Assembly: GCA_026398235.1 (NCBI GenBank)
Contig: JAPLTE010000031.1
Location: 1 to 59,532, forward strand
Direction of reading: 5' to 3'
Length of the DNA stretch: 59,532 bases
DNA from: Verrucomicrobiota bacterium
Lineage (GTDB): Bacteria > Verrucomicrobiota > Verrucomicrobiia > Chthoniobacterales > Chthoniobacteraceae
Shown here: positions 44,899 through 51,853 of the stretch, piece by piece
Numbering within the stretch: the stretch's first letter is position 1
Layout of the letters: each line of letters opens with the position of its first letter
Notes under the pieces: generated by a model
What the model saw: the letters and a program-made list of their open reading frames with translations, nothing else
Told to the model about the DNA's origin: nothing
Database searches by the model: none
Position numbers and translations under genes: made by a program

Positions 44899-45132
44899 TT
44901 ATTGGATCATCTGCCTGATCTCATCCGATGAAGGCAATCTGCCGCTTGCCTTTACCACGCCATCCACGACCAGCGCCGGTGTCCTCATCACGCCAAACGC
45001 CATGATGCGCTGAATTTCGGTTACTTTCTCGATTTCGTACGGCACCCCCAGCAGTTGGGCCGCATGTTCCGTGGCTTCGGCAAGTTGGGTGCACTTGGCA
45101 CAACCCGTGCCGAGGATTTGCAGTTTTTTCAT
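44899..45132 (-). CDS. Small thioredoxin-fold CxxC protein
   Basis: 77 aa. MKKLQILGTGCAKCTQLAEA carries the CxxC site and FGVMRTPALVVDGVVKASGR the cis-Pro loop, as in the redox-active disulfide protein 2 type found beside ars and ccdA-like permease genes. It is a good candidate for the electron donor to ArsC or a metal-thiol handler. Start ATG 45130-45132 overlaps the arsR stop by four bases. Confidence 0.92.
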   Translation of the reverse strand: MKKLQILGTGCAKCTQLAEATEHAAQLLGVPYEIEKVTEIQRIMAFGVMRTPALVVDGVVKASGRLPSSDEIRQMIQ

Positions 45133-45557
45133 AAAAAGGCTCCGTGTTTTGCGACTCGCTTCCGGCCGGGTTCCTTGGCTGCAGAGGCCGAGAGCCGGGC
45201 GCAGCACCCCTCGGCCAAGAGGCTTTGCACATCCTTGGCGCCCATCAATTTTTTGAGTTTCTCCCGGTCCTCCCGGAAGAGAGTATGATGAGACGCTGCG
45301 TCTTGAAGGCATTGCAAATTCGCCTCCAAGGCTGACGGACGCTCGGAAGGCAGCGCGTAAATCATCCAGTTCTGGTAGCGCCGGGCCGTGACGACGTTGC
45401 GCTCGCGCAAATACGCCAGATGTTGGGAAACGAGCACCTGCGATTTTCCGAGCACGGCCTGGAGGTGGCAGACGCACAACGGCGAGACGCAGAGCAGGTT
45501 CAGAATGCGCAGCCGGGTTTCGTCGCAGAGACATTTGTAGATTTCGAGAAGCTCCAC
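45129..45557 (-). CDS. arsR: ArsR-family metalloregulator
   Basis: 142 aa winged-helix repressor. Helix-turn-helix: YKCLCDETRLRILNLLCVSP, then HLQAVLGKSQVLVSQHLAYL and RYQNWMIYALPS. The metal site is CVSPLCVCHL (Cys pair near helix 3, as in the As(III)-sensing type), and the C-terminus has GCC and another Cys. Start is GTG 45555-45557, giving the normal family N-terminus MELLEIYKCL. Promoter -35 TTGACG and -10 TATGAT place the transcript start at or near this GTG, so it may be leaderless. An inverted repeat ATAGC-N6-GCTAT overlaps the -10. Confidence 0.95.
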   Translation of the reverse strand: MELLEIYKCLCDETRLRILNLLCVSPLCVCHLQAVLGKSQVLVSQHLAYLRERNVVTARRYQNWMIYALPSERPSALEANLQCLQDAASHHTLFREDREKLKKLMGAKDVQSLLAEGCCARLSASAAKEPGRKRVAKHGAFL

Positions 45558-45563
45558 GCGAGA

Positions 45564-45591
45564 ATCATAGCTCCTGGGCTATATTCGTCAA
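45564..45591 (-). promoter_or_regulatory. Sigma70-type promoter of the ars operon
   Basis: On the minus strand TTGACG (45591-45586), 16-base spacer, TATGAT (45569-45564), close to the consensus. The start point would be about 7 bases further, at the arsR GTG. The ArsR operator candidate overlaps it. Confidence 0.7.
45567..45582. promoter_or_regulatory. Candidate ArsR operator
   Basis: ATAGC-TCCTGG-GCTAT is a perfect 5-bp inverted repeat with a 6-base gap inside the arsR promoter spacer and -10 box. Position fits repression by steric block. No footprint, so inference. Confidence 0.55.
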
Positions 45592-45607
45592 GAGCAGTAT
45601 TCGGGAT

Positions 45608-45635
45608 TTGATTGGATAGGGTCAGCTTTTATTAA
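45608..45635 (+). promoter_or_regulatory. Possible promoter of the respiratory operon
   Basis: TTGATT and TATTAA separated by 16 bases, upstream of the first gene at 45707. Reasonable match to a sigma70 promoter but the region is A/T-rich in part, so it may be chance. Confidence 0.3.
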
Positions 45636-45706
45636 GGAAAACCCTCAAAAAAACTTGAAAACCCCCTCATGCTATTCAACAAGTGTGCGGCACAAAGCCG
45701 ACAGGT

Positions 45707-46852
45707 ATGCTCGCACTCGCCAATTTCTCGCCGCCCGACCCCATTCCGTTGCCCGCGCCGGTATGGATTTTTAAAGTATTGCACTGCACCGTGCTCTCCC
45801 TGCATTTCGTGACCGTCCAATGGATGCTCGGATGGCTGCTGATCGGCCTCGTCTGGAATTTCTTTGGTCGTGCGCGGCAAAACGCCCCGATGATCGCCGG
45901 GTCCGGCCGGATCGCCGGCACTTTGCCGATCCTCATGACCTATTTGATCAACTTCGGCATTCCGCCGTTGCTGTTCGCCCAAGTTTTATACGGCAATTTT
46001 CTCTACACCAGCAGTGTGCTGATCGGCGCTTGGTGGATGAGCGTCATTGCGTTGGTCATTTTGACCTATTCCGCGCTCTACGCCGGAAGCATGCGCGCGG
46101 AAAAAACCCGGGGATGGTGGGGCTTCGGCTTGGTGGCGCTCCTCCTGGCGGTTTCCATTGCCAAAATTTACAGCACAAACATGACCCTGATGCTACGCCC
46201 GGAGGCGTGGGTGGAAATGTTCCGGGCCAATGCGCATGGGACGGGGTTGCCCCCGGCTGATCCCACGACGACCCCGCGCTGGCTCTTTATGCTGGCGGGC
46301 GGCCTGACCGTGGGGGGGCTCGCATTGATCACGACCGGAGCGCGTAAAAAAGCGAGCGCCGAGAACGGTTTCCTCGTTTTCCATGGGGGATGGATCGCCG
46401 CAGTCGGAGCGCTCCTCCAGGCGGCAGTTGCGTGGCGGGTTTTCCATGCGCAGCCGCAAGTGATCCAGGCGAAGCTGAGTGCCAGCGCCTTTTATGGGCC
46501 GCTCCCGATCGTGTGGCTCGCGCTGGCGGCGGTTGTGGTTGGGCTGGGATTGCTCGCAACGGTGCTCCGCGAAAAAGCCACGGGCTGGCTTGCCACGGGC
46601 GCGGCGCTCCTGGGTGTGCTGCTTACGGCCACGATGACGATCTACCGCGACGGCATCCGCGATCTCACGCTTTTGGCAAACGGCTTTAATGTGTGGGACG
46701 CGAAAGTGGTCGCCAACTGGCCGGTCGTCCTTCTGTTTTTGGCCATTTTTGTGGCCGGCCTGCTCGGAATGGGCTGGCTGATTGCTGTGGTTCTGAAATC
46801 CAAACCCCAAGTTGCGGAGTCTCAAATTCAAATAGAGGAGCCTGTCCAATGA
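45707..46852 (+). CDS. Polytopic membrane protein, first gene of the bc/bd-like respiratory operon
   Basis: 381 aa with about nine membrane spans. The first spans read WIFKVLHCTVLSLHFVTVQW and MLGWLLIGLVWNFF, with two His (in LHCTVLSLH) that could be heme or metal ligands. It resembles no family I can name firmly; the pattern of His in the first span and its place before a Rieske gene and a CydA-like gene suggests a subunit that belongs to the same membrane complex, perhaps also a bd-like module. The ATG at 45707 is preferred to a GTG at 45683. It overlaps the Rieske gene by four bases. Confidence 0.7.
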   Translation: MLALANFSPPDPIPLPAPVWIFKVLHCTVLSLHFVTVQWMLGWLLIGLVWNFFGRARQNAPMIAGSGRIAGTLPILMTYLINFGIPPLLFAQVLYGNFLYTSSVLIGAWWMSVIALVILTYSALYAGSMRAEKTRGWWGFGLVALLLAVSIAKIYSTNMTLMLRPEAWVEMFRANAHGTGLPPADPTTTPRWLFMLAGGLTVGGLALITTGARKKASAENGFLVFHGGWIAAVGALLQAAVAWRVFHAQPQVIQAKLSASAFYGPLPIVWLALAAVVVGLGLLATVLREKATGWLATGAALLGVLLTATMTIYRDGIRDLTLLANGFNVWDAKVVANWPVVLLFLAIFVAGLLGMGWLIAVVLKSKPQVAESQIQIEEPVQ

Positions 46853-47307
46853 GCGATGCGCCCGAAGAATCGATTACGCGCCGCGTTTTCGTAAGAACCG
46901 GCATAGCCGCCGCCGGAGCCTGTTATGCCGCGGCTATGGGATACCCCGTTTTCCAATACCTCGCCGCCGCCGCGCAAAAGGCGGAAGCGGAATCGGCGGT
47001 GAAGGAAGTCATTCTCAACGACGTGGAGAAACTCCCGGCTCCCTCGGCGTTGATGTTCAAATTTGGAGGCCACCCGGCGCTCTTGATTCACCACGCCGAC
47101 AAATCATGGACGGCGTTGAGCGCCGTCTGCACGCATCTCGGCTGCACCGTGGAGTATGATCCGCACCAAGAGCGGATTGCCTGTGCGTGCCACGGCGGGG
47201 TTTACAATCCGCACACCGGCGGGAACGTCTCCGGCCCGCCGCCCAAACCGCTGACGCTTTTTCACGTGGTCGTGGCAGATGGAAAGGCGGTGGTCTCCCG
47301 TGTTTAA
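46849..47307 (+). CDS. Rieske iron-sulfur protein
   Basis: 152 aa. N-terminal SITRRVFVRTGIAAAGACYA has a Tat-type RR and a hydrophobic anchor. The [2Fe-2S] ligands are Cys94 and His96 in CTHLGC and Cys112 and His115 in CACHGG; Cys99 and Cys114 form the usual disulfide. It carries electrons from quinol to cytochrome c in bc-type complexes. A GAGGAG Shine-Dalgarno precedes ATG 46849. Second gene of the operon, followed by cytochrome b. Confidence 0.95.
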   Translation: MSDAPEESITRRVFVRTGIAAAGACYAAAMGYPVFQYLAAAAQKAEAESAVKEVILNDVEKLPAPSALMFKFGGHPALLIHHADKSWTALSAVCTHLGCTVEYDPHQERIACACHGGVYNPHTGGNVSGPPPKPLTLFHVVVADGKAVVSRV

Positions 47308-48391
47308 TCCAGGCAACCTCCTCAAGGCGATCTGGCAATGGGTGGACGCCCGGCTCGATCTCTCTCCCATCGTGCAGCATGCCAGCGAAAAGCAAGTGCC
47401 CGAGCATCGGCATTCCTCCTGGTATTACTGGGGCGGCATCTGCCTCTTTCTCTTCGTGGTGCAAGTGCTCACCGGCGTTCTCTTGATGGTCTATTACCGG
47501 TCCGGCCCGGACGCGTATGATTCGGTGCGGGAGATCACCTACCAGATCCGTTTCGGCTGGCTGATCCGCTCGGTCCACGCCTGGTCGGCCAACCTCATGA
47601 TCTTCGCCGTGTTCGTGCACATGTTCTCGGTGTTCTTCATGAAAGCCTACCGCCAGCCCCGTGAATTCGGATGGTGGAGCGGCCTCGGGCTGCTCGGGCT
47701 TTGCATGGTGTTCGGCTTCAGCGGCTATCTCTTGCCCATGGACGAATTGGCGTTCTTCGCAACGCGCGTCGGCCTTGCGATTCCCGAGACGTTGCCTGGA
47801 ATGAGCGGCATCATTTCGGCGGTGTTGCGGGGCGGCCCCGAGGTGGCGAGCGCCACGCTGCAACGCTTCTTTGCGCTGCATGTGGTGGTCCTGCCCGCGC
47901 TGTTCGCCCCCTTGCTGGGGATCCATCTTTGGCTGGTCCAAAAACACGGCAACGCCCTGCCGCCCAGCGAAGAAGCCAAACCGGAGGCGGAACGCAAATC
48001 GGTTCCCTTCTTCCCGAACTTCGCCATGCGCGACATGGCTGTGTGGCTGGTCGTCTTGAACGTGATCGCCGTTCTCGCGGCCTTGTTCCCCTGGCAACTC
48101 GATGCGGCCGCCGATCCGCTCAAACCCGCGCCTCCCGGCATTCATCCCGAGTGGTATTTCATGAGCCAGTTCGAGGCCTTGAAGCTCCTGGGGCGTGTGA
48201 TTCCAGGGACGCTGGGAGAATTCGCCGGGGTCGGGCTGTTTACAGTCGCTCTGCTGATGTGGGCTGCGGTGCCGCTCTTTGACACCCGCACCGCGCCGGG
48301 CCAGCGCAGTCGCAACACGACCCTTTTCGGCCTGCTCGTTCTCATCGCCGTGATCGCCCTGACGGTCATCGGCTACATCGAAGTTTTGTAA
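47300..48391 (+). CDS. Cytochrome b, b6/IV fused type
   Basis: 363 aa from GTG 47300 (overlap of 8 bases with the Rieske gene); an ATG at 47279 would add 7 residues. Heme ligands are His93/His107 and His194/His209. Spacings of 14 and 15 residues are those of cytochrome b6 rather than mitochondrial-type b. The Qo motif PEWYF is present in HPEWYFMSQFEALKLLG, which in b6f systems lies in subunit IV, so the protein is a b6 plus IV fusion. It should take quinol in the membrane and pass electrons to the Rieske protein and a c-type heme. No c1 gene follows. Confidence 0.93.
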   Translation: MFNPGNLLKAIWQWVDARLDLSPIVQHASEKQVPEHRHSSWYYWGGICLFLFVVQVLTGVLLMVYYRSGPDAYDSVREITYQIRFGWLIRSVHAWSANLMIFAVFVHMFSVFFMKAYRQPREFGWWSGLGLLGLCMVFGFSGYLLPMDELAFFATRVGLAIPETLPGMSGIISAVLRGGPEVASATLQRFFALHVVVLPALFAPLLGIHLWLVQKHGNALPPSEEAKPEAERKSVPFFPNFAMRDMAVWLVVLNVIAVLAALFPWQLDAAADPLKPAPPGIHPEWYFMSQFEALKLLGRVIPGTLGEFAGVGLFTVALLMWAAVPLFDTRTAPGQRSRNTTLFGLLVLIAVIALTVIGYIEVL

Positions 48392-48407
48392 CCCTACCCT
48401 ATCGCTC

Positions 48408-49832
48408 ATGAACTACCCGGTTTGGGATGTCACTTTCCTTGGCAGCGGATTGATGATCGCTCTGATTGCCATTTTCCACGTTTTCATTTCGCACTTCGCG
48501 GTCGGCGGCGGCTTTTACCTCCCGATGACGGAAGCGCTGGCGTTGCGCAAGGGGCGCAAAGACTGGATGGAGCAGCTTAAAAAACACTCCAAATTCTTCC
48601 TGATCCTCACCGGCGTTTTCGGAGCGGTCACGGGCGTTGGCATCTGGTTTGTCATCGGGCTGGCCAATCCCGAAGCCACCAGCACGCTCATCCATTTCTG
48701 GGTCTTCGCGTGGGGCATTGAATGGGTGGTCTTCCTGGTGGAGCTCTCGTCCATCGCCGCTTATTACTATCTGTGGGGCCGCGTTTCCGATGCGCTCCAT
48801 ATCAAAATTGGCTGGGTTTATGCGATCACCGCCTGGCTTTCCCTTTTTGCCATCAACGGCATTTTGACCTTCATGCTCACGCCGGGCCAGCCCTGGCTGG
48901 CGGTGGCGGGCAGCGGGAATGAAACCTTCGCTTTTTGGTCGGCCTTCTTCAACCCGACCTTCTGGCCGAGTCTCTTTGTGCGCACCTTGATCTGTCTTTC
49001 CATGGCAGGCGTGTTTGCGCTGGTAAGCGCCAGCCGCATCGACGGCGAGAAGCATCCGGAACTCAAAACGGAAACGATTCTTTGGGCGCGCAAATGGCTA
49101 CTCCCCTCCTTCCTCCTTCTGCCGGTCGGGCTGTTCTGGTACCTCTCGCAGGTGCCGGAAGGGCACCGGGCCTTGCTCAGCCTGGGGGCGGCCACCGTGG
49201 GGCAGGGGCTCTTTACGATCTTGACCCGGTTGACGATCGTCCTCGCCCTGGCTTCCTTTGGAACCGTCGCGAGCGTTTACCTGCTTACCAGCCAACGCAA
49301 CGCCGTCGGATTCCGGCTCGGAGCCGCGTTGGGGATTGCGTCGCTGGCATACATGACCATCGGGGCAACCGAAATGCTGCGCGAGATGCTGCGCAAACCG
49401 TATGTGATCGGTCAGCACATGTACTCCAATGGCGTGCGCAAGAGCGAAGTCGCGGGGTTCAACCAAAACGGCTATCTCACCAAAACACTCTGGGTGCGCC
49501 CGGAGGAACGGGCCCGGTGGGCGGCGGAGGATCAAGCCGCAGCCAGTGGCGCACCGCGGATCGCCAACCCGGCCCGGGGCGAACTGATGTTCCGGGGTCA
49601 ATGCATGTCGTGCCATACTTGGGACGGCTACCGGGGAATGCGGACCTTCCTCAAGGGCCGGGATCGCCAGGGAATATCCAATATTGTAAATGTCCTGCAC
49701 GCCTATCGCGCGGACTCGCCGTATCGTCCTTTCATGCCGCCCCTCGTCGGCACGCAACCCGAGGTCGAATCGCTCATCGATTATCTGACCTCACAGGTTT
49801 CGGCTCCCAAGCCGCAACCATCCAAACCGTAA
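48408..49832 (+). CDS. CydA-like membrane protein with C-terminal c-type heme domain
   Basis: 474 aa. Residues 1-340 have nine or so membrane spans in the pattern of cytochrome bd oxidase subunit I: IFHVFISHFAVGGGFYLP with His near 24, and GVFGAVTGVGIWFVIGLA, WGIEWVVFLVELSSIAAYYY like the CydA FGATTG and later helix motifs. The quinol-binding Q-loop (GWxxxExGRQPW) is absent. A soluble C-terminus has CMSCHTWDGYRG with Cys399, Cys402 and His403, a CxxCH heme c site, and FMPPLVGTQPEVE with a possible Met ligand. Cytochrome c1 is missing from the operon, so this domain may take that role. It is not a normal bd oxidase. Confidence 0.85.
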   Translation: MNYPVWDVTFLGSGLMIALIAIFHVFISHFAVGGGFYLPMTEALALRKGRKDWMEQLKKHSKFFLILTGVFGAVTGVGIWFVIGLANPEATSTLIHFWVFAWGIEWVVFLVELSSIAAYYYLWGRVSDALHIKIGWVYAITAWLSLFAINGILTFMLTPGQPWLAVAGSGNETFAFWSAFFNPTFWPSLFVRTLICLSMAGVFALVSASRIDGEKHPELKTETILWARKWLLPSFLLLPVGLFWYLSQVPEGHRALLSLGAATVGQGLFTILTRLTIVLALASFGTVASVYLLTSQRNAVGFRLGAALGIASLAYMTIGATEMLREMLRKPYVIGQHMYSNGVRKSEVAGFNQNGYLTKTLWVRPEERARWAAEDQAAASGAPRIANPARGELMFRGQCMSCHTWDGYRGMRTFLKGRDRQGISNIVNVLHAYRADSPYRPFMPPLVGTQPEVESLIDYLTSQVSAPKPQPSKP

Positions 49833-49845
49833 CCGGAGAAATCTT

Positions 49846-50325
49846 ATGAAACTGCCCCGTTTTTTTGAAACGGTGGATTCGTTCGGCCCGTTGCTGATGC
49901 GCCTGGGCCTCGCCGTGGTGCTTTTCCCGCATGGCGCGCAAAAAGTGCTCGGCTGGTGGGGCGGCCACGGCTTCAGCGGCACCATGGGTTATTTCACAGG
50001 CGCAATGCACATTCCGGCGGTTTTGGCGTTCCTCGCGATTGCCACCGAGTTCGCCGCCCCGATCGCCCTCTTTTTCGGGTTCTTCACCCGGCTCGCGGCG
50101 TTGGCGGTCAGCATTCATTTTGTCGTGGCAGCCATCCTGGGCGGCCACATCTACAATGGGTTGTTCATGAACTGGATGGGGAATCAGAAAGGGGAAGGGT
50201 TTGAATACCACATTCTGATGGTCGCGCTCGCGCTGGGGCTCCTCTTCCTGGGCGGCGGCAAATGGGCGCTCGATCGCGTGATTGCCCGGATGCTTTACGG
50301 CAGCCCGCGCCGCGCTGGAATGTAG
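49846..50325 (+). CDS. DoxX-family membrane protein
   Basis: 159 aa with four membrane spans. Pattern: PLLMRLGLAVVLFPHGAQKV, GTMGYFTGAMHIPAVLAFLA, IATEFAAPIALFFGFFTRLA, IHFVVAAILGGHIYNG. DoxX proteins are quinone- or redox-associated membrane proteins of mostly unknown role. It starts 13 bases after the CydA-like gene, so it belongs to the operon. A 10-bp hairpin (50341-50366) follows. Confidence 0.92.
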   Translation: MKLPRFFETVDSFGPLLMRLGLAVVLFPHGAQKVLGWWGGHGFSGTMGYFTGAMHIPAVLAFLAIATEFAAPIALFFGFFTRLAALAVSIHFVVAAILGGHIYNGLFMNWMGNQKGEGFEYHILMVALALGLLFLGGGKWALDRVIARMLYGSPRRAGM

Positions 50326-50340
50326 GGTTTTCCCAAAGCG

Positions 50341-50366
50341 GTCCTCCCGACTCCGCTCGGGAGGAC
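50341..50366. terminator. Hairpin between convergent doxX-like and PP2C genes
   Basis: GTCCTCCCGA, six-base loop, TCGGGAGGAC: a perfect 10-bp stem. It belongs to the GTCCTCCCGA repeat group and may stop transcription from both sides, but no strong T-run follows. Confidence 0.55.
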
Positions 50367-50402
50367 GGGCCCACGCTCTTTTAGAGTTCCAGTTCTCGTT
50401 GT

Positions 50403-51182
50403 TTACCCCACCAGCACGGCGGCGGTGGTGACATTGTCCTGCTTGGGATTGTCCCGTTCGGTGATGGCGGTGAACAGCCCCCGGATCAATTGCGGAGCCG
50501 TCATTCCTTGGCTCTCGGCCAGGTGAGCGGCAAGCTCGGACTCGTCCAGGACTTGCAGCCCGTCGCTTGCGAAGAGCAGGATGTCCCGGGGTTGCAGGCT
50601 GAACGGGTGGGCGGGCGAGTCAATGATCGGGATCTCCTCTCCCAGCAATGCCGAACGGATGACATTGCGCTGCGGGTGGATCGAGAGCGCCTCCGGAGGC
50701 AATTTGCCCTTGGCAATTTCGCTCGCGATGAAGGGCCGCATGGAATGATCCGCGTTGAGCCGATGCAAGACTCCCTCCCGGAAAAGGAACAGCGGCGAAT
50801 CCCCCACGCTGATCCACTGAAGATCGGTGCGGGAGACGGTTGCGGCGAGCAAGGTTGTCCCCATGCCGCTCAATTCCCCCCGGGAATTGTCGATGGCTTG
50901 CGCGATGCGCTCGTTGGCGTAAAGCAGGCTTTCCTGCAATGCAAACGCGTCGTTGGAATCCAACGTCGGTTTGTGCTGGAAGAACTCCTCCACAAAGGCT
51001 TCCACCGCAGTCTGGCTGGCACGTTGCCCGGCCAAATGGCCGCCGAGCCCATCGGCGATCACCACCAGCAGCTTTTCGACATCCTCGCCGGAGTCGGAAA
51101 TAATCGAGAAGGCATAGGAATCCTCCTGCATTTTCCGGCTGCCCAAAAGTTGCCTTCCTGCGAAATCACGACCGACTTTCAT
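50403..51182 (-). CDS. PP2C-type Ser/Thr protein phosphatase
   Basis: 259 aa. PP2C (PPM) motifs are complete: LGSRKMQEDSYAF (Arg/Asp), VIADGLGGHLAGQRAS, SGMGTTLLAATVS, WISVGDSPLFLFRE, ILLFASDGLQVLDE and the last metal Asp in PKQDNVTTAAVLV. It should reverse the kinase encoded three genes upstream. Last gene of the signalling operon, 51 bases after the FHA gene. Confidence 0.95.
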   Translation of the reverse strand: MKVGRDFAGRQLLGSRKMQEDSYAFSIISDSGEDVEKLLVVIADGLGGHLAGQRASQTAVEAFVEEFFQHKPTLDSNDAFALQESLLYANERIAQAIDNSRGELSGMGTTLLAATVSRTDLQWISVGDSPLFLFREGVLHRLNADHSMRPFIASEIAKGKLPPEALSIHPQRNVIRSALLGEEIPIIDSPAHPFSLQPRDILLFASDGLQVLDESELAAHLAESQGMTAPQLIRGLFTAITERDNPKQDNVTTAAVLVG

Positions 51183-51233
51183 GCTCGGTGGCTTTTTTGG
51201 GGTTGGCTGGCGGGAAACTGCTGGGACATTTTT

Positions 51234-51833
51234 TTAACCCTGCTGTTGCGACCAGTCGAAATCAGGGCCGCAGAGTGGGATAAATTTGAGACTGGTTTTC
51301 CCCAGCGAAATGAGTTCGCCGCCCGTGAGAAGGGCCGGTTGCAGGACAGGCGTTTCGCCGAGGTAGGTCAAGTTTTGGCCGCCGCCATGCATGAGGTAAA
51401 ATTTTCGTCCGCGCGGATCGTAGGTGATCGTGGCATGCACTTTGCGGGAAATTTCGGTGTCCCCAAAATCCAGGCGGCAGCGCTGCCCTTCCGCCCGCCC
51501 GATGCTGTTCATTCCGTGCCCGAGCCGGGCGAAGTTTCCCTGGCCCGGACCGGCAATGACCACCAGCCAGCCGACCAGCGGATCGGCCATCGGGTCGTTG
51601 GCGGGAATTTCCCCGGCCTCACGGTTACGGGAAGAAGGGCGCAGGATCACGGTCTTATCCTCCTCGGCTTGCATCAGGTTCTCCTGGGGCTCCTCCGAAT
51701 CCGTGGTGCGGCGGGATAAAATCCGGGTCTTTTCGAGGTCGTCCTCGGGTTGAGGCGTCGATTCCGGGTGGGGCGGTGTCGGCGGCTGAGCCATCGAACG
51801 GCGGATGAGGCGTGTTTTTTCGTGGTCTTCCAT
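51234..51833 (-). CDS. FHA-domain protein with repeated KTR-type N-terminal motifs
   Basis: 199 aa. A low-complexity N-terminus contains three similar short motifs, HEKTRLIRRS (res 4-13), LEKTRILSRR (33-42) and EDKTVILRPS (58-67), each with a Thr. An FHA domain covers 88-185 with SIGRAEGQRC and TEISRKVHATI, the Arg and Ser/His that bind phospho-Thr. The Asn-Gly of the last loop is changed to QNLTYLG. The three motifs could be phosphorylation sites for the kinase and docking sites for other FHA proteins, by inference. It is cytoplasmic (no signal). Confidence 0.85.
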   Translation of the reverse strand: MEDHEKTRLIRRSMAQPPTPPHPESTPQPEDDLEKTRILSRRTTDSEEPQENLMQAEEDKTVILRPSSRNREAGEIPANDPMADPLVGWLVVIAGPGQGNFARLGHGMNSIGRAEGQRCRLDFGDTEISRKVHATITYDPRGRKFYLMHGGGQNLTYLGETPVLQPALLTGGELISLGKTSLKFIPLCGPDFDWSQQQG

Positions 51834-51853
51834 GTTGGGTCGGGATGAAGAGG

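Noticed and set aside
48408-49832. Ordinary cytochrome bd oxidase subunit I
   Set aside because: The Q-loop is missing, no cydB follows and a CxxCH heme domain is attached.
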